From an uncultured Eubacteriales bacterium (lineage in GTDB: Bacteria; Bacillota; Clostridia; Oscillospirales; Oscillospiraceae), in the NCBI GenBank assembly GCA_900543625.1, contig UQSF01000010.1:24802-88801 (forward strand): 64,000 nt of DNA, written 5' to 3'. The translations under genes and the position numbers were made by a program. Of this stretch, positions 47,397 to 56,148 are shown piece after piece. The notes below the pieces were generated by a model. That model searched no databases. It was given only the letters and a program-made list of their open reading frames with translations, and had not been told where the DNA came from. Position 1 is the stretch's first letter. Every line of letters starts with the position of its first letter.

Positions 47397-47417
47397 AGCA
47401 TCAACAGATGAAAATAT

Positions 47418-47460
47418 GTGAAAAACTCGCCCCTTCAGAGGGGCGAGTTTTTCACATTTT
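47418..47460 (+). terminator. terminator of putP
   Basis: 16-bp stem GTGAAAAACTCGCCCC with GGGGCGAGTTTTTCAC, then ATTTT. Confidence 0.85.
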
Positions 47461-47482
47461 CTGCAAAATATCTGTGCTGTGC

Positions 47483-47511
47483 TTGACAGCGGGGCAGGGA
47501 GCCTGTATGAT
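47483..47511 (+). promoter_or_regulatory. promoter of the marR-ABC-ABC operon
   Basis: TTGACA (47483-47488), 17-bp spacer, TATGAT (47506-47511). Confidence 0.8.
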
Positions 47512-47585
47512 CGAATGGTAATAGGGAACGGTGTTAGTCAAAATGCAGCCCATCCGCTGCCGCCGGAGAAACGGAGCGATATTCT

Positions 47586-48041
47586 ATGGATTTCTTTGAA
47601 CAGATCGCGCGCGAACAGGTGCGCGCCATGATCCTCAACAACGCGCGCCGCGAGGATCTCAGTCAGGTGTTTTCGCAGGGCGAGATGCGTCTGCTCGGCT
47701 GCCTGCATGCCGGGGCGGACGGCCGCACGGCGGGGGAGCTGAGCATGCTGCTCGAGCTGAGCACGGCGCGCATCGCGGCCATGCTCAACAATCTTGAGCG
47801 CAAGGGCGCGATCACCCGCGCACGCGACAAGGCGGACCGTCGCCGTGTTGTCGTGCGTCTGACCGCGCAGGGGCGCGAGGAGGTGCAGACGTCGTATGAC
47901 GCCGCGGTCGTGTGCCTTGCGGAGGTGTATCGCCGCATGGGGGAGGAAGACACCCGCGAGCTGCTGCGCCTGAGCGACCGCGCGGGCGAGATCGCCCAGC
48001 AGATCTATGAGGAGCGGAAGGGGGACGCGCCATGCGGGTGA
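47586..48041 (+). CDS. MarR-family regulator of the ABC exporter operon
   Basis: 151 residues. Winged helix about 30-100: RTAGELSMLLELSTARIAAM is the recognition region, and RARDKADRRRVVVRLTAQG the wing. It opens an operon with two ABC half-transporters; its last codons overlap the next gene's start, so translation is coupled. The usual logic is repression of an efflux pump until a toxic ligand binds. Operator not identified. Confidence 0.9.
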   Translation: MDFFEQIAREQVRAMILNNARREDLSQVFSQGEMRLLGCLHAGADGRTAGELSMLLELSTARIAAMLNNLERKGAITRARDKADRRRVVVRLTAQGREEVQTSYDAAVVCLAEVYRRMGEEDTRELLRLSDRAGEIAQQIYEERKGDAPCG

Positions 48042-50155
48042 TGAAATACCTGCGCGGACACATCCCGTCCGTGGTGGTGATCGTGCTGCTGCTTGTGGCG
48101 CAGTCGTTTTGCGAGCTGTCGCTGCCAGCGTACACGAGCCGCATCGTGGACACCGGCATTCAGGGCGGCGGCATCGAATCGGCCACGCCGCTCGTGCTTA
48201 CCGATAAGACCATGGACGGTGTGCGCCTGTTTCTGTCAGACGAGGACGCGCAGACGGTCAGCGACGCCTACACGTATGACAACGGCATCTGGACACTGGG
48301 CGACACGGCGCGGCAGCCGGAGCTGGAGCCGGTTTTCATCCGGCCGCTGGTCATGTATGCGCGCCTGTCGGAGCAGGGGGCGAACACCGTGCTTGCCCTG
48401 CGCCGGCAGATGCAGGGCGGACTCATCACGCGCGAGGAGATCCTTGCGCGCGGCGAGGAGGCGCTGAGCGGCATGGGCGTGCTCACCGACAGCGTTCTGC
48501 GCAGCGCGGCCATGCAGTTTCTCAAGACGGAGTACGCCGTCGCGGGACTGAACGTCAACCACATCCGAACGAGCTATCTGCTGCGCACCGGCGGGCGGAT
48601 GCTCCTGCTCACGCTCGGTATGATCGCGGCGGCAGTGCTCTGCAGCTATGTCGGCGCGAAGATGTCGGCCGCTATCGGGCGCGACCTGCGCGCGCGGGTG
48701 TTCCGGAAGGTGCTCTCGTTCTCATCGGCCGAGATGGACAAGTTCTCCACGGCTTCGCTCATCACGCGCAGCACCAACGATGTCACGCAGATCCAGGCGG
48801 TGTGCGTGATGCTCGTGCGCATCGTGCTCTATGCGCCGATCATCGGTCTCGGCGGTGTCGTCATGGTCGCGCGCACAAAGACCGGCCTCGGCTGGGTCAT
48901 CGCGCTGGCTGTCGCGGCGATGCTGCTGCTCGTGGGCGTGCTGATGAAGATCGCCATGCCGCAGTTTCGCGCCATGCAGCAGCGCGTGGACGATGTCAAC
49001 CTCGTCAGCCGCGAGATCCTGACCGGTCTGCCGGTCATCCGTGCCTTCCACCGCGAGCGGCATGAGCAGGAGCGCTTCGATACCGCGAGCGCCGCGCTCA
49101 TGAACACGCAGCTGTTTGTCAACCGCACCATGGCGTTCATGGGACCGGTTATGACGCTCATCATGTACGGCGTCACGGTCATGATCGAGTGGTTCGGCGC
49201 CAAGAGCATCAACGCCGGACATATGCAGATCGGCGACATGATCGCCTTTTCGAGCTATGCGTCGATGATCATCATGGCCTTTATGATGATCACGATCGTC
49301 GCGGTGATGCTGCCGCGTGCGGAGGTCTCGGCGGCGCGCGTGGATGAGATCCTGCACACGCGCCCGAGCGTGCGCGCCCCGCGCAGCGCCGAGCCCGCGC
49401 CCACGGATGCTACCGTCACGTTCGAGCACGTGTCGTTTCGCTATCCCGGCGCGGAGGACGATGTGCTGCACGACGTGAGCTTCACGGCGCGCCCCGGTCA
49501 GGTCACGGCCATTGTCGGCTCGACCGGCTGCGGCAAGTCGACGCTTTTGAACCTCATCCCGCGCTTTTACGATGCGACCGGCGGTACGGTCAGCATCGGC
49601 GGCGTGGACGTGCGCCGCATGCAGCCGGCGGAGCTGCGCGCCATGCTCGGCTACGTGCCGCAAAAGGGCGTGCTCTTCACGGGCGACATCCTCTCGAACC
49701 TCGAGTTCGCCGGCGATGTCTCGGAGGCGGACGCCATCCGCGCCGCCGCCACCGCGCAGGCCGAGGACTTCATCTGGTCGCGGCCGCAGCATTTCCTCAC
49801 GCCGGTGGCACAGGGCGGGTCGAACGTCTCCGGCGGGCAGCGGCAGCGCCTGTCGATCGCGCGCGCCATCGCCAAGCACCCGCAGGTGTATCTGTTTGAC
49901 GACAGCTTTTCCGCGCTCGACTATCAGACCGACGCCGCGCTGCGGCAGGCCCTGGCCAGGCAGACGCACGACGCGACGGTGCTCATCGTGGCGCAGCGCC
50001 TGAGCACGATCCTGCACGCGGATCAGATCCTCGTGCTCGACGGCGGGCGCATCGTCGGCTGCGGCACACACAGCGATCTGCTGCGCGGCTGCGAAACCTA
50101 CCGCGAGATCGCGCTCAGCCAGCTCAGCGCCGCGGAACTCGGAGAGGAGGGCTGA
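48032..50155 (+). CDS. heterodimeric ABC exporter subunit 1 (degenerate-site half, large external loop)
   Basis: 707 residues, about 120 longer than its partner. The extra length is a loop of about 130 residues between helices 1 and 2 (about 45-180), predicted to lie outside; a similar extracellular insert is known in the BmrCD heterodimer. The ATPase domain has Walker A VGSTGCGKSTLL near 492 and signature NVSGGQRQRLSIARA, but Walker B reads VYLFDDSFSALD (Asp for the catalytic Glu) and the H-loop LIVAQRLSTI (Gln for His). These changes mark the half that holds the inactive site. ATG at 48032 follows AAGGGGG by 7 nt. Confidence 0.92.
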   Translation: MRVMKYLRGHIPSVVVIVLLLVAQSFCELSLPAYTSRIVDTGIQGGGIESATPLVLTDKTMDGVRLFLSDEDAQTVSDAYTYDNGIWTLGDTARQPELEPVFIRPLVMYARLSEQGANTVLALRRQMQGGLITREEILARGEEALSGMGVLTDSVLRSAAMQFLKTEYAVAGLNVNHIRTSYLLRTGGRMLLLTLGMIAAAVLCSYVGAKMSAAIGRDLRARVFRKVLSFSSAEMDKFSTASLITRSTNDVTQIQAVCVMLVRIVLYAPIIGLGGVVMVARTKTGLGWVIALAVAAMLLLVGVLMKIAMPQFRAMQQRVDDVNLVSREILTGLPVIRAFHRERHEQERFDTASAALMNTQLFVNRTMAFMGPVMTLIMYGVTVMIEWFGAKSINAGHMQIGDMIAFSSYASMIIMAFMMITIVAVMLPRAEVSAARVDEILHTRPSVRAPRSAEPAPTDATVTFEHVSFRYPGAEDDVLHDVSFTARPGQVTAIVGSTGCGKSTLLNLIPRFYDATGGTVSIGGVDVRRMQPAELRAMLGYVPQKGVLFTGDILSNLEFAGDVSEADAIRAAATAQAEDFIWSRPQHFLTPVAQGGSNVSGGQRQRLSIARAIAKHPQVYLFDDSFSALDYQTDAALRQALARQTHDATVLIVAQRLSTILHADQILVLDGGRIVGCGTHSDLLRGCETYREIALSQLSAAELGEEG

Positions 50156-50157
50156 CC

Positions 50158-51972
50158 ATGGCGGGACACAGACACGGACCGGGCCGCATCCCGGAAAAAC
50201 CGAAGAATTTCAAGGGTACGCTGCGAAAGCTCCTGCGCTGCCTCGGGGCGTATCGCTTCGCGCTGGCGCTGGTGCTCGTGCTTGCGCTGGCAAGCACAGC
50301 CTTCGGCATCGTCGGGCCGAAGATCCTTTCGACGGCGACGACGGAGCTGGCCACCGGTCTCGGGCGCAAGCTCTCGGGGCTCGGCGGCATCGACTTCGGC
50401 AAGATCGGCAAGATCCTGCTGACGGTGCTCGCGCTCTACCTTGTCAGCGCCGCGTGCAGCTTCTTCCAGTCGTGGATCCTCGCGGGCGTCACGCAAAAGC
50501 TTGCCTACCGTCTGCGCGGGGAGATCAGTGCGAAGATCCACCGGATGCCCATGCGCTACTTTGAGCGCGGCACCGTCGGCGACGTGCTCTCGCGCATCAC
50601 GAACGATGTGGACACCATGTCCTCCGGCATGGCGCAGTCGGTCACGCAGCTGGTCACGAATGTCACGCTGCTCATCGGCGTGCTGGTCATGATGCTGCGC
50701 ATCAGCTGGCTCATGACGCTCATCGCGCTCATCGTCCTGCCGGTCACGGGCGTGCTCACGAGCCGCATCGTCAAGCGCAGCCAGCGCTATTTCGTCGCGC
50801 AGCAGAAAAACCTCGGCGCGATCAACGGCAAGGTCGAGGAGACCTATGCCGGGCACAGCGTCGTGTGCGCGTTCAACCGCGAGGCGGCGACGCAAAAGGA
50901 GTTTGATGCCATCAACGCGCGGCTCTATCGCTCGGCGTGGAAGAGCCAGTTTCTGTCCGGGCTCATGATGCCGGTGACGACGTTTGTCAGCAAGCTCGGC
51001 TATGTGTGCGTGGTCGTGCTCGGCGGGTCGCTCGCCGCGCGCGGCACGATCACGATCGGCGATATACAGGCGTTCATCAGCTATATGGCAAGCTTTACGC
51101 AGCCGATCACGCAGCTGGCCCAGATCAGCACGCAGCTGCAGACCATGGCGGCCGCGGCCGAGCGTGTGTTCGACTTCCTTGCCGAGGCGGAGGAGCCCGC
51201 CGATCCCGCGCTGCCCGCGCCGGCGGAGCATATCCGCGGCGACGTGTCGTTCCGCCACGTGCGCTTCGGCTATGATCCCGAGCAGCCGGTCATCCGCGAC
51301 TGGAGCTGCGACGTGCCCGCCGGCAGAACGGTCGCCATAGTCGGCCCGACCGGTGCCGGCAAGACCACGATGGTCAAGCTGCTCATGCGCTTTTACGATG
51401 TGGATGCCGGCGCGATCCTCGTCGACGGGCGCGACGTGCGCGATTATGCGCGCGGCGACCTGCGCCGCGCCTTCGGCATGGTGCTGCAGGACACGTGGCT
51501 GTTTAAGGGCACGATCCTGGAAAACATCCGCTACGGCCGCCCGGACGCGACCGATGCTGAGGTCATCGCGGCGGCCAAGGCCGCGCGCGCCGATGCCTTC
51601 ATCCGCACGCTGCCCGGCGGCTATCAGATGGAGCTCAACGAGGACGCGACGAATGTCTCGCAGGGGCAAAAGCAGCTGCTGACCATTGCGCGCGCCGTGC
51701 TGGCGAACGCCCCCATCCTCATCCTCGACGAGGCGACGAGCTCGGTCGACACCCGCACCGAGCAGCTCATTCAGGAGGCAATGGATCACCTCATGCGCGG
51801 GCGCACAAGCTTTGTCATCGCGCACCGCCTGAGCACCGTCCGCAATGCCGACTGTATTCTGGTCATGCGCGGCGGCAGCATCGTCGAGCAGGGCACGCAC
51901 GCGGAGCTGCTCGCGCGCGGCGGGGTTTACGCGGCGCTCTACAACAGCCAGTTTGAGGACGTGGTCGCATAA
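50158..51972 (+). CDS. heterodimeric ABC exporter subunit 2 (consensus catalytic half)
   Basis: 604 residues: six helices (about 30-330) and an ATPase domain with Walker A VGPTGAGKTTMV near 397, Walker B ILILDEATSSVD and H-loop VIAHRLSTV intact, while its signature is the altered NVSQGQKQLLTIARA. With subunit 1 this gives one working site (its Walker B with the partner's VSGGQ) and one degenerate site, as in BmrCD, LmrCD and TM287/288. Starts 2 nt after the subunit 1 stop. Drug or peptide export is inferred from family and the MarR neighbour. Confidence 0.93.
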   Translation: MAGHRHGPGRIPEKPKNFKGTLRKLLRCLGAYRFALALVLVLALASTAFGIVGPKILSTATTELATGLGRKLSGLGGIDFGKIGKILLTVLALYLVSAACSFFQSWILAGVTQKLAYRLRGEISAKIHRMPMRYFERGTVGDVLSRITNDVDTMSSGMAQSVTQLVTNVTLLIGVLVMMLRISWLMTLIALIVLPVTGVLTSRIVKRSQRYFVAQQKNLGAINGKVEETYAGHSVVCAFNREAATQKEFDAINARLYRSAWKSQFLSGLMMPVTTFVSKLGYVCVVVLGGSLAARGTITIGDIQAFISYMASFTQPITQLAQISTQLQTMAAAAERVFDFLAEAEEPADPALPAPAEHIRGDVSFRHVRFGYDPEQPVIRDWSCDVPAGRTVAIVGPTGAGKTTMVKLLMRFYDVDAGAILVDGRDVRDYARGDLRRAFGMVLQDTWLFKGTILENIRYGRPDATDAEVIAAAKAARADAFIRTLPGGYQMELNEDATNVSQGQKQLLTIARAVLANAPILILDEATSSVDTRTEQLIQEAMDHLMRGRTSFVIAHRLSTVRNADCILVMRGGSIVEQGTHAELLARGGVYAALYNSQFEDVVA

Positions 51973-52003
51973 GGTGAGACTCGAAACCGGTATTATGACA
52001 ACC

Positions 52004-52044
52004 AAAACCGCGCGGAAGCACCTGGTTCTGCGCGGTTTTCTTTA
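52004..52044 (+). terminator. terminator of the marR-ABC-ABC operon
   Basis: AAAACCGCGC with GCGCGGTTTT, then CTTTATT. The 16-nt loop can pair further. Confidence 0.75.
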
Positions 52045-52325
52045 TTGTGACTACGAATTATGTAAACAGAAATTACAAAAATAGAGTTATGACAACTACT
52101 TTATGGTAACATAAAGTTCTATAAAATACTTGGCATATAAGAAAAACTGAATCAAACTGTTTGATTTATGTAAACCGAATTATGTGAATTACTGTGGAGT
52201 GCACGCTTTTATTTATTAAAATATTATGCAAACTATATTATGACAACTGATATATGATACAATGCTTGAAATATCAAGAAAATGAAAATATATATACACA
52301 ATTATGTAAATTCAGTTATGTGAAC
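52042..52325 (+). repeat. array of paired TTATGnnAAC repeats, 14-bp period
   Basis: AT-rich DNA with a 10-bp direct repeat. Clear copies start at 52058, 52087, 52101, 52166, 52180, 52224, 52238, 52302 and 52316; each of the last four pairs is offset by exactly 14 bp (4-bp linkers TACT, CGAA, TATA, TCAG). A weak extra copy, TTATTGTGAC, lies at 52042. Pairs are 79, 58 and 78 bp apart. The stretch lies between the convergent ABC operon and pyk and encodes no gene I can support. It resembles an array of protein-binding sites (iteron-like). Confidence 0.75.
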
Positions 52326-52341
52326 AAAATGCGCAAAAGAA

Positions 52342-52375
52342 AGCCCCGCGCGAAGCGATCGCTTCGCGCGGGGCT
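52342..52375 (-). terminator. terminator of pyk
   Basis: 15-bp stem AGCCCCGCGCGAAGC with its complement around GATC, followed on the minus strand by TTCTTTT. Confidence 0.9.
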
Positions 52376-52414
52376 GCGTTTTCGGCTTGTGCGCTGGGGC
52401 ATGCGCCGACGGCC

Positions 52415-53827
52415 TTATGCGTACTCGACCTTGATGGTGTTCGTGTTGCCGCTGCGGCCGTTGATGATGCCGCCGGTGATGATGACCTTGTCGCCCTTTT
52501 CGAGCTGCATGACGGCGCGGCTGACTTTCAGCGCATGGTAAAACAGCACGTCGGTGCTCTCGTACACCTCACTCATGACGGGCGTGATGCCCCACGAGAG
52601 GGCGAGCTTGCGGTAGGCGCGCTCATTCGTGGTCAGGCCGATGATGTCCGTCGGGCCGCGGAAGCGCGAGATCAGCCGCGCGGTGCGCCCTGTGATGGAG
52701 CAGACGGTGATGACCTTTGCGCCGATGTCGATGGCCATGCCGCAGGTGGCGTGGCTGATGGCGTCGAGCGTGTCGTGGATCTCAAACTGCGTCTTGGGGA
52801 AGCGCTTGGCATAGTTGATGTGCGCCTCGGTGTATTCGGCGATGCGCGCCATGGCGCTCAGCGCCTCGATGGGGTGCTCGCCGGCCGCCGTCTCGCCGGA
52901 GAGCATGATGGCGCTTGTGCCGTCATAGACGGCGTTGGCGACGTCCGCGATCTCGGCACGGGTGGGGCGGATGTTGTGCGTCATGCTCTCGAGCATCTCG
53001 GTCGCGGTGATGACGCGCTTGCCGAGCAGACGGCACTTGCCGATGAGCTCCTTCTGGATGCTCGGCAGCTCCTCGTACGGCACCTCGACGCCCATGTCGC
53101 CGCGGGCGATCATGATGCCGGCGCACTCGGTGAAGATCTCCTCGATGTTGTCGATGCCGGGCTGGTTCTCGATCTTGGCGATGACGGTGATGTCCTCGCC
53201 GCCGTTGGCGCGCAGGAAGGCATTGAGGTCGGCCAGATCCTGCTTGCGCGACACGAAGGACGCAGCCACGAAGTCCACGTCGTTTTCAATGCCGAAGAGC
53301 AGGTCGCGCTTGTCCTGCTCGCTCAGGAAGTCCTGCTTGAGCACCTTGTTCGGGAAGCTCATGCTCTTGCGGTCGGACAGCACGCCGCCGGCGGTGACGC
53401 GGCAGATAACGTCGGTATCGGTCGTGGCGGTGACGGTCAGGGCGATGAGCCCGTCATTGACGAGCACGGTGTCGCCTGCTTCGAGGTCTCTGGCGAGGCC
53501 GGGGTAACTCACGGACACGCGCTCACTGCTGCCGGTGACCGGCTCGGTCGTAAAGGTGAAGGTGTCGCCGATGTCCAGCGTGATCTTTCCGTCTTCAAAC
53601 GTGCCGATGCGGTACTCAGGCCCTTTCGTGTCGAGCATGATGGCAATGGGCAGACCGAGCTCGGTGCGCAGCTTTTTGATGCGGTCGATGCGCACCTGAT
53701 GCTCGGCGTGCGTGCCGTGGGAAAAGTTCAGGCGCGCGACGTTCATACCGGCGAGCATCATGGCGCGCAGCATCTCCTCACTGTCGCAGGCGGGACCGAT
53801 GGTGCAGACGATCTTCGTTTTTCTCAT
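52415..53827 (-). CDS. pyk: pyruvate kinase
   Basis: 470 residues, the short form without an extra C-terminal PEP-utiliser domain. Converts PEP and ADP to pyruvate and ATP. Visible: MRKTKIVCTIGPA start, NVARLNFSHGTHAEH near 30, LDTKGPEYRIG near 65, and the active-site loop IAKIENQPGIDNIEEI with IMIARGDMGVEVP near 210-250. The usual ATQMLESM is ATEMLESM here, a conservative change. It lies 29 nt after the SseB gene with no promoter between, so the two are probably cotranscribed. Confidence 0.96.
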   Translation of the reverse strand: MRKTKIVCTIGPACDSEEMLRAMMLAGMNVARLNFSHGTHAEHQVRIDRIKKLRTELGLPIAIMLDTKGPEYRIGTFEDGKITLDIGDTFTFTTEPVTGSSERVSVSYPGLARDLEAGDTVLVNDGLIALTVTATTDTDVICRVTAGGVLSDRKSMSFPNKVLKQDFLSEQDKRDLLFGIENDVDFVAASFVSRKQDLADLNAFLRANGGEDITVIAKIENQPGIDNIEEIFTECAGIMIARGDMGVEVPYEELPSIQKELIGKCRLLGKRVITATEMLESMTHNIRPTRAEIADVANAVYDGTSAIMLSGETAAGEHPIEALSAMARIAEYTEAHINYAKRFPKTQFEIHDTLDAISHATCGMAIDIGAKVITVCSITGRTARLISRFRGPTDIIGLTTNERAYRKLALSWGITPVMSEVYESTDVLFYHALKVSRAVMQLEKGDKVIITGGIINGRSGNTNTIKVEYA

Positions 53828-53856
53828 ATCAGACTCCCTCTCTCCGGACGGATGGA

Positions 53857-54912
53857 TTACTTTTTCTTCTTGCCGAACCAGCGGCGCTCTTTGCGCCCGG
53901 TTTTTTCGGGCTCGTCGACATTGATGTTCCGGGCGGCCTCGGAAATGGCGTCAGCGTCAAAGTCCAGACCGAGCTCGGTGGCTGCGGCGCGCATCTGGTC
54001 GATGAATTCCGTCTGCGCCTGCAGCGTCTGGAGCATTTCGCGCGTGAGCGCAAGACCGCTGCCGACGCCGGGATCGATGATGATGCCGGTGTCGTTCGAG
54101 GAGAGCACGAGGGACGTGTAATCCTTCACGCCGAGCTCGACGCTGCCCATGTTGCGCCACCGGACGAGCCGTGCACGGTCGGTGAACGCGCAGAAGAACG
54201 TGCGCCCGTCGTTCGTGCGCACCTTGCCGAACTGCAGGTGCTGCTGCCCGTCGGCCTCGGCGGCTGCGCCGTTGGGACGCTGGGCGGGGAAGTAGAGCGG
54301 CGCTGCGGCCAGCGTCGCGGTCAGGCGCTGATAATTCTCCTGCGAGTTGTTGATCTTGCACGCATCGAGCGCATCGCGCAGCTCGTCGGACAGCGCCGCG
54401 CGCATGGCCTGCTCTGGCGTGCGCTCATTGAGCACGATCTGGAAATCCGGGTAGGTGACGCGCAGCATATCCAGCGCCGCGCTCAGCCCCTGCACGTCCT
54501 CGTCGGGTGCGTCGTTCGCGGCCACGACGAACAGGCGCGGGTGGTGCGTGGCGCTGCGCTCAACGATGCCGGACATGTAGAGCTCCTCAAGCTTTGTCTG
54601 GATGCACAGGGCGATGCAGTTGGGGTGCTCGCTCGTGGCGCCGACGGCCATGGCATAGGTCTCGTCGCTGTTCGGCGCTGGCACCTGCGCGACCTCGAGG
54701 ATGTGCGGGCGGCCGAGCGCATAGGCGGCCTCGGCCTTGTGCTGCTCGCGTTCTTGCTCGGTCATGGCGTCGATGTTGGCGGGCTCGGTGTAGGCATTGG
54801 CCGCCAGCAGCTCGGCGATGGCCTTGCGCCGGATGTCCTGAATGCCGAGCAGCTGGATGGCGCGCGTGCGGTCGGCTGCGACATGGTCGTACAGATCGTT
54901 AAAGTTACTCAT
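53857..54912 (-). CDS. SseB-domain protein
   Basis: 351 residues. An N-terminal region of about 210 residues, rich in Ala and acidic residues, holds no domain I can name. The C-terminal part (about 190-320) resembles the SseB N-terminal domain: LAAAPLYFPAQR, then VRTNDGRTFFCAFTDRARL and the closing GIIIDPGVGSGLALTREMLQ. A short basic tail, GRKERRWFGKKKK, ends it. SseB was named for enhanced serine sensitivity; the mechanism is unknown. ATG at 54912 has AAGGGAAAG upstream. Likely cotranscribed with pyk; a TATAAT lies at 54962-54967 on the minus strand. Confidence 0.8.
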   Translation of the reverse strand: MSNFNDLYDHVAADRTRAIQLLGIQDIRRKAIAELLAANAYTEPANIDAMTEQEREQHKAEAAYALGRPHILEVAQVPAPNSDETYAMAVGATSEHPNCIALCIQTKLEELYMSGIVERSATHHPRLFVVAANDAPDEDVQGLSAALDMLRVTYPDFQIVLNERTPEQAMRAALSDELRDALDACKINNSQENYQRLTATLAAAPLYFPAQRPNGAAAEADGQQHLQFGKVRTNDGRTFFCAFTDRARLVRWRNMGSVELGVKDYTSLVLSSNDTGIIIDPGVGSGLALTREMLQTLQAQTEFIDQMRAAATELGLDFDADAISEAARNINVDEPEKTGRKERRWFGKKKK

Positions 54913-55081
54913 ATCTTTCCCTTCCCGGGGCACGGACTGCCCCTTGTTTTTCATTGCCGTTATTATAACACACCCTTCGGGAAATGGAAAGTGTCGATTC
55001 GCGGCGCCGGTCGGCGGCAGATTGCACAAACATTACCACACGGGACGGAAAATTTTCTTGCCGCGATTTGCCGGTTTCCCT

Positions 55082-55109
55082 TTGCAAGCGGCAAAAATGT
55101 TGGTATAAT
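55082..55109 (+). promoter_or_regulatory. promoter of prs-pth
   Basis: TTGCAA (55082-55087), 16-bp spacer, TGGTATAAT with a perfect extended -10 at 55104-55109. Confidence 0.8.
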
Positions 55110-55185
55110 GATTTTGTATGAAAACATGGATATTTGCGCCTGTGCGCAGGACGCGGAATTTTTCAAAAAGAGAGGTAGTTACGAC

Positions 55186-56148
55186 ATGATTCCACACGGC
55201 AAAGAGATCAAGGTGTTCACCGGCTCATCCAACCCCGAACTGGCGGACATGATCTGCAAGAATCTTGGCATCTCCCTGGGCAAGAGCACGGTCACGGCGT
55301 TTGCCGACGGCGAGTGCTCCATCTCCATCAACGAGCCCGTCCGCGGCGTGGACGTGTTCATCGTGCAGAGCACCTGCAAGCCGGTCAACGACAGCCTCAT
55401 GGAGCTGCTGGTCATGATCGACGCGATGAAGCGCGCCTCCGCCGGCCGTATCACCGCCGTCATCCCGTATTTCGGCTATGCCCGTCAGGACCGCAAGGCC
55501 AAGGCGCGCGATCCGATCTCGGCCAAGCTTGTGGCGAACCTGCTGACCATCGCCGGTGCTGACCGTGTGCTGACCATGGACCTGCACGCAGCGCAGATCC
55601 AGGGCTTCTTTGACATCCCGGTCGACAACCTCTACGGCGCGCCGCTGTTCGCCAGCCACTATCTGCGCCGCTTCGGCTACGGCCGCGAGGATCTGGTCGT
55701 CGTCTCGCCGGATGTCGGCAGCGTTGCGCGTGCGCGCTCGTTCGCCATGAAGATGGGTCTGGGCCTGGCCATCGTGGACAAGCGCCGCGAGAAGGCCAAC
55801 TGCTCCGAGGTCATGAACATCATCGGCAACGTCGAGGGCAAGACCTGCCTGCTGCTCGATGACATGGTCGACACGGCCGGCAGCCTGTGCGGCGCGGCCA
55901 AGGCCATCGTCGAGGTCGGCGGCGCGAAGGAAGTGTTCGCCTGCGCGTCCCACGGCGTGCTTTCCGGCCCGGCCATCGATCGCATCAACGACAGCGTCAT
56001 CGACGAGCTGCTCCTGCTCGATACCATTCCGTATCCGAAGGACAAGCCGGCCTGCGACAAGATCCACTACCTGCCGGTCGCGCCGGTGTTCGCAGAGGCC
56101 ATCAACCGCATCTATGAGGAGATGAGCATCTCCTCGCTGTTCGAGTGA
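55186..56148 (+). CDS. prs: ribose-phosphate pyrophosphokinase
   Basis: 320 residues. Makes PRPP from ribose 5-P and ATP. Signatures: VFTGSSNPELADMICKNLG start, FADGECSISINEPVRG near 40-56, the flexible loop FGYARQDRKAKARDPISAK near 97-115, and the PRPP loop CLLLDDMVDTAGSLCGAAKA near 222-240. ATG at 55186 has GAGAGG 9-10 nt upstream; the frame is open far upstream but that part is not family sequence. Its stop overlaps the pth start. Confidence 0.95.
   Translation: MIPHGKEIKVFTGSSNPELADMICKNLGISLGKSTVTAFADGECSISINEPVRGVDVFIVQSTCKPVNDSLMELLVMIDAMKRASAGRITAVIPYFGYARQDRKAKARDPISAKLVANLLTIAGADRVLTMDLHAAQIQGFFDIPVDNLYGAPLFASHYLRRFGYGREDLVVVSPDVGSVARARSFAMKMGLGLAIVDKRREKANCSEVMNIIGNVEGKTCLLLDDMVDTAGSLCGAAKAIVEVGGAKEVFACASHGVLSGPAIDRINDSVIDELLLLDTIPYPKDKPACDKIHYLPVAPVFAEAINRIYEEMSISSLFE

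Noticed and set aside
52042..52325. Possible CRISPR array
   Set aside because: Units are 10 bp in pairs with 4-bp linkers and degenerate sequence, not 23-47-bp identical repeats with uniform spacers; no cas genes are present.
52254..52541. 95-codon plus-strand frame across the repeat array and pyk end
   Set aside because: It spans the pyk terminator and runs antisense into pyk; the array's conserved spacing is not a multiple of three in most intervals.
54238..55185. In-frame upstream extension of prs (316 codons)
   Set aside because: It runs antisense across the SseB gene and through the prs promoter and ribosome site; prs family sequence starts at 55186.
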